From: Stictocephala bisonia
Lineage: Eukaryota; Arthropoda; Insecta; Hemiptera; Membracidae
Reading direction: 5' to 3'
Assembly (NCBI GenBank): GCA_035578905.1
Contig: JAQJVL010000112.1
Coordinates: forward strand, 2,196,104 to 2,260,103
Length of the DNA: 64,000 nucleotides
Program-made: the position numbers and the translations under genes
Shown here: piece by piece, positions 59,665 through 64,000 of the stretch
Layout of the letters: each line of letters starts with the position of its first letter
Numbering within the stretch: the first letter of the stretch is position 1
Notes under the pieces: generated by a model
What the model saw: the letters and a program-made list of their open reading frames with translations, nothing else
Database searches by the model: none
What the model was told of the DNA's origin: nothing

Positions 59665-59917
59665 AAGTTTATGCGCTGCCAAACCATCCAACCGATCGCC
59701 ATGAAACTTTAGGATGTTGTCCTGTATACTCCCGAGATGGTTTCTGTGAAGTTTGATGCAGATCCGTCCACAGGGTCCCGCCCCACGGGCTCCTAAAGAT
59801 CCCATGTTATTCAAATGGAGAATCTGAATTGTTTACAAAAAACATATGACTGTGTGGTTTAATGTAGTTTCACATGCCATAAGCAGATTGAAGTTCTCAC
59901 AACAACAGTACTGTATA

Positions 59918-60418
59918 CTAGCCGACCCGTGCGAAGCATTCGCACTGTATTCTCTTTAAATCCCTCTTAATTAAAGTGTACACAGTATAGTTAGTAAAGC
60001 ATAGTTAGAGTGCAATTTAACCTAATGTAAATATGGATTAAAGAAGAAATAAAATATGTGAGTTTAAATTTAATATTATTTATTTTATAAATATTAGGTT
60101 AAGTTATTTACAAATTCAAAGTACCTCTTTAAACACTATGTTTGATGTGATTATGTTTGTTTTGATTTATTTAATTCACATGTTACAGCTGATCGAATAA
60201 TGTAAATAAACATTTCAAGTTTAAATTACTTGCAGAATGATATAATAGGTCGTTTTTCAAAAAAACTATTGGAAAATGAGAGATTTGTATATTTTCATCA
60301 AGTAGTGGGTAAAAAAAAGCTTTAAAATGACACCTCATTTATGAAAATTGGTGAAGAATTTAGGAAGTTATGGCGTACCGACAAAAAAAAGTACTTTAGA
60401 AATTATAATATATATAGA
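59918..60418 (-). mobile_element. Helitron family 3, nested insertion
   Basis: On the minus strand it starts TCTATATATATTATAATTTC and ends with the perfect hairpin GTGCGAA-TGC-TTCGCAC (59929-59945), GGGTCGG and CTAG. It sits between A and T. Joining the flanks restores the sequence of copies A-C with a single substitution and no duplicated bases. 501 bp, no coding capacity. Confidence 0.92.
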
Positions 60419-60592
60419 TATTTTGATTTATTGTAGTTCTACATTTCACCTTGAGAGTGTAGCACACTCTACTTTTACTTGATCAGGTGATCTGTATTTG
60501 GTGTACCTTTTTTCCTCGGTAATTAAAACATGTGGTGAAACGTAAAAATAAAAAATAAATAATTATTTGTTTTGCAGTTTACTTTTTATGAC

Positions 60593-60664
60593 ATGCCTCC
60601 CAAAAAATCTAATATTGGTAGAAGAAGCAAAAATGCTCGAATTCTTTCAGCTATTAGGTTCTAA
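60593..60664 (+). pseudogene. Helitron Rep-like N-terminal stub (copy D)
   Basis: Same 23-codon frame as in copies A and B. Confidence 0.5.
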
Positions 60665-60734
60665 ATCAAACTAAATATTATGACCGGCGAAGCGGGCGGG
60701 TACAGCTAGTACATAATAAAGCTGTAGAACCTAT

Positions 60735-60835
60735 AGTTGCCCTAGCTGTTGGGTTATTAATGAATCTGCCCCTTCTGAGGAACAGTTGAACTCAGTTAGC
60801 AACCAGACTACACTCATATCATAATTCATGTTCGC
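60735..60835 (+). repeat. Dispersed repeat shared with 20990-21065
   Basis: AGCTGTTGGGTTATTAATGA, TTGAACTCAGTTAGCAAC and ACTACACTCAT match the tail of the SINE-like repeat at 20705-21065. Confidence 0.6.
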
Positions 60836-61282
60836 CTTAAAATACGAACAACGTTGTGTTGGTGTCTCATACGTAAGAATAAGAATAAAAATATTATTAG
60901 GAAACTTATAAAAAAGATTTTATAGTGAATTTTTTAAGAAGACTTATACAAGTATAAATAACTTAATTGAAAAATAAAGCCAATTAAAAAAAAAACTATT
61001 GTAAAAATATACCAGTCACCTATTTTCCATATCGATTTTACAATCTGGAATACAATAGATTTATACAACAAATTAAAATTGAACATTGAATGCAATGCAG
61101 TGTTAGTTTTGCTTGTAATTAATAATTTACATCTACGTAAGATTTAAATAAAATCCAGTGTAAATATGTACGAGTATATCGTAGTCATGACAAGACTAAA
61201 ATTATGGAAACTGGATGGTTATGTCTACTTATTTGCCTAGCAATACAGCTGTTAAAAAACATGTAACGTTCAGGATAAAGAA
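60836..61282. other. AT-rich intergenic DNA, nothing recognised
   Basis: Lies between the Helitron cluster and the LINE tail. No gene. Confidence 0.45.
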
Positions 61283-64000
61283 TTATTTTTTATTTATTTT
61301 TTTTTAATTTTATTAACCGTTCAGCAAGTTACAAAACGCTATACAGGCTAAGGTAGAATTAAGTGACAGAAAATGTTAGAAAAAGATAATAACAGAGAAC
61401 TATAAATATTGAGGTCAGCCATTCGGCACCTCAGGAACAGAGTTCAAAATGTTTGATATTAAACTTCCTTGATTAAAGCATGTTTATGGCAGTTCAAAAA
61501 TGTCTTGAGGTAGCCGTGGTTTTAGGCGGAGCGTTCTGATGTTGGTCGGATGTCCTATGTTGAAGTGGACCACTTACAGATGGAAGTTTCTTAAATAATT
61601 GTTGAGTCGATTTTTTAATGAACTGATTAACGGGAACAATTCCAAGTTCATGATGAATCTGGGTACTACGCACATACCAAGGGCACTTCAGTATGAGTCG
61701 TAAAACTTTGTTTTGAAATACCTGCAGTTTCTATAATGTTCTTTCTGAGGCAGTACCCCAAACTTGACAGCCATACAACAAAAGTGGTCGTAGAATAGTT
61801 TTGTAAATAAGAAGGCCGTTTTTTACAGACAGAGATGATTTCTTGTTTATCAATGGAAATAATTTTGACAGTCTTCCATAAGCAAGGTTAAGTTTCTTAT
61901 TTATGTGGAATTTCCAATTTAGTTTACGATCAAAATAATCACCTAAATATTTTATTGCTTGATCGGTAGGGTTCCAGGGTATTTCTTCATTTAAAATTGT
62001 GATATTTTGAGGTTCTAAAGGATGACGTAGAGTGAAAGTCTTTGCCTCGCTTTTGGTCGGGTTGATAGCTATCCTCCATTTTGAAAACCAAGTAACTACG
62101 CATTCCAAAGACTCTTGTACTCTCATGGTTGTAGTTTCAATGTCATGATGACTAGAGTAAATAAGAGTATCATCAGCAAATGTAGCTATTTTGGCATTAT
62201 TTGACGTAGGCAAATCGGATGTGTATATGTTAAATAGAAGAGGAGATAAAATTGCACCTTGGGGTACTCCAGCATTAACAGGTCTTACCGTAGATAGAAC
62301 ACCACCAATTTTGACTGAAAATGTCCTATCTTTGAGGAAACTTCTTATAATTTTGAACATATAACAAGGGATCCCAGATTCTCTTAATTTAAACAATAAA
62401 CCGTCGTGCCAAACACGATCAAACGCTTGAGCTATGTCTAAAAATACGGCAGTAGTGTGATTTTTGTTATCAAAGCCCTGAATAATGTCTTCTGATACTC
62501 TTAACAGCTGGTGATTAGTAGAATGATGAGAACGAAATCCAAATTGGTGTGGTGGGATAAGAGAGGTAGTACTTACAAAAGCATCTAAGCGACTTTTAAT
62601 AATTTTCTCAAATAATTTTGAAAGCGTGGGGAGAGGACTTATTGGACGGTAACTACTTACTTGAGATGAAGGCTTTCAGGTTTGTGGATCACAATGATTT
62701 GTGAATGTTTCCATGATGTCGGGAAATATGAAATGCTAAGGCAAGCGTTGAAGAGGGATGCAAGGAAAGCAAGTCCTCTACGAGGCAAGTTACACAGTAC
62801 TATGTTAGGTATCCCATCATGACCAGGAGATTTTTTTTGTTTTTAACGACTTCAAATGGTGAGAAATTTCAGTTGGAGAAGTGTATTTCACTGGAAGTTC
62901 TACAGTATGCCATGCTGAAGAAATCACTGAGATAACATGATCAGAAAATTCCATATCTTGGATGTTTTCGTTTGGGCGGAATGTTGATTGATAAAAATCA
63001 GCTAACACATTGGCTTTTTCTGTCTTGCTGTTGTACACACACCCATTATTTGTCAAGCTAGGGATCGGGGTGTTTTCCTTTAGGATACGTTTTGTAGCCA
63101 ACCATAAGGAATTGTTGTCATTAGGAGATAGATTAGACAAATATTTGTTGTATGACTCGTATCGAAAGCGGTCTAATTCCCATTTAACGCGCCTGTTTAA
63201 TTGATTATAACTCCTACGTAAAGCAAGATTTCTTTGTAGTTGCCACAATCTTCTGCATTTGTTCTTAAGCCTGATAAGCGATAGAATATACTTCGGAGTT
63301 GGAGAATGAGTTCTTGCAGGCTGAAACGGGCGACTCGTTGCTTTATCTACCGAAACCCTAACAGAGTCCAAAAATGTATTGATAGCATCATCTATCTGTG
63401 CTGGAGTCGAAATATGTTGCAATGGATCAAAATGATCTTGAAATGCTTCTTTAAATGTGTTCCAATCTACCGCCCATTTGATTAATTTGTCATTAATGGG
63501 CTCAAGTACAGGCGGATCGTTAAAAGATATTAAGACTGGTAGATGATCAGAATCGAGATCAATAATTGGGGTCATGTGTGTTGGATAAGGAACATTTTTT
63601 AATATACCAATGTCTAATATATCTGGTCTAACATTAGGATTGTAGGAATAATGTGTTGGTTCACTAGGGGCTACCACCGTAAGATTAGTGTCTAACATTG
63701 CTGCTAGCAACCTTCTGCCATTAGGATTGGTTACTTTACGGCCCCAAGCTTCATGTTTACAATTTAGATCTCCTAGTAGAATAGTAGGAGTATTATCTTG
63801 AAAGAGATTGTCAATATAGAATTTTGAAAATTTGTACGGTGGAGCATGGTAGGCAGAATATAAAACTAATTCATTGTTCTTTGTTTGTATTTTAATTGCA
63901 ATTATTTCTAAATTTCCAATTTGTGGCAAATATAATGAATGGTGATATATATGTCTTTTGATCAGTATGGCTACACCACCTGATGCCCTTGGTGAATCTC
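61283..64000 (-). mobile_element. Jockey-like non-LTR retrotransposon, 3' part
   Basis: Minus-strand element whose A-rich tail (61283-61312) follows TTAATAAAATT. About 180 bp of 3' UTR precede the tail. The coding part has an APE-type endonuclease and then a reverse transcriptase, with no RNase H, as in the Jockey clade. The 5' end, any ORF1 and the target duplication lie beyond the window edge. Confidence 0.82.
61494..64000 (-). pseudogene. LINE ORF2: endonuclease and reverse transcriptase, broken
   Basis: The open frame runs off the window (RDSPRASGGVAILIK at the edge). Endonuclease motifs follow: YSAYHAPP, LGDLNCKHEAWG, RPDILDIGI and DSDHLPVL. RT motifs are YRPISPLPTLSKLFEK, FGFRSHHSTNHQL, VFLDIAQAFDRVWH, GVPQGAILSPLLFNIY, the catalytic FADDT and KYLGDYFDRKLNW. 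The C-terminus includes YKTILRPLLLYGCQVWG, QVFQNKVLRLIL and a stop at 61494-61496. Damage: an extra A in the A8 run at about 62835, one missing base at about 62683 that returns the original frame, and a TAG at 61731 where the family has a coding residue. The enzyme would nick chromosomal DNA and copy its RNA there. This copy cannot make a full protein. Jockey assignment rests on domain order and motif style. Confidence 0.85.

Larger units (their letters stand above)
59579..60709 (+). mobile_element. Helitron family 1, copy D (second unit of dimer)
   Basis: Begins in a (TA)n(TG)n tract joined to the end of copy C, lacks the TC terminus, and ends CTAG at 60706-60709. It is split by another Helitron at 59918-60418. 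Without that insertion it would match copy B closely. Confidence 0.88.

Noticed and set aside
63010..63204. Plus-strand 64-codon frame
   Set aside because: Antisense shadow of the LINE endonuclease-RT linker.

Overview
This is an AT-rich eukaryotic nuclear window. It has no recognisable intact host gene, no operon-like packing and no bacterial signals. It contains a Jockey-type LINE, Helitrons, Penelope-like (PLE) fragments, tRNA-headed SINEs and a DUF7869-type transposon. Together with very abundant minisatellites this points to an arthropod, most probably an insect with a repeat-rich genome. The species cannot be named from the sequence alone.

Layout. 0-5 kb: a degenerate 36-bp G-rich minisatellite and (TA)n tracts. 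5-7.5 kb: a fold-back repeat, a decayed PLE GIY-YIG endonuclease with an inverted neighbour segment, and an 852-bp Helitron. 8.1-8.8 kb: a clean 54-bp array. 12.4 kb: a LINE RT scrap. 15 kb: 36-bp arrays in C-rich orientation. 16.3 and 21.1 kb: two inverted-repeat elements, the second with perfect 101-bp arms. 22-23.7 kb: a 151-bp satellite. 24-28 kb: SINEs, a 36-bp array and a CACGTG-bearing 36-bp array. 30.4-33.1 kb: a 2.68-kb DNA transposon with perfect 28-bp terminal inverted repeats and an AAAT duplication. It encodes a DUF7869-type transposase-like protein broken by one frameshift. 33.5-34.7 kb: a head-to-tail Helitron dimer. 35-46 kb: more minisatellites and a LINE 3' end. 47-52 kb: a SINE and a large Helitron-like composite carrying a degenerate TGATCA minisatellite. 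52-58 kb: four tandem arrays. 58.6-60.7 kb: a Helitron cluster with one Helitron cleanly nested in another. 61.3-64 kb: a Jockey-like LINE on the minus strand, cut by the window edge.

The only protein-level signals are transposon enzymes: the DUF7869 protein, LINE EN/RT, PLE endonuclease and a short Helitron Rep-like N-terminus. Tandem arrays occupy about one fifth of the window by eye. Most long open frames are repeat units whose length is a multiple of three and which lack stops, so they are not genes. The strongest lead for something under-described is the DUF7869 element, because its ends, target duplication and subterminal repeats can all be read directly.
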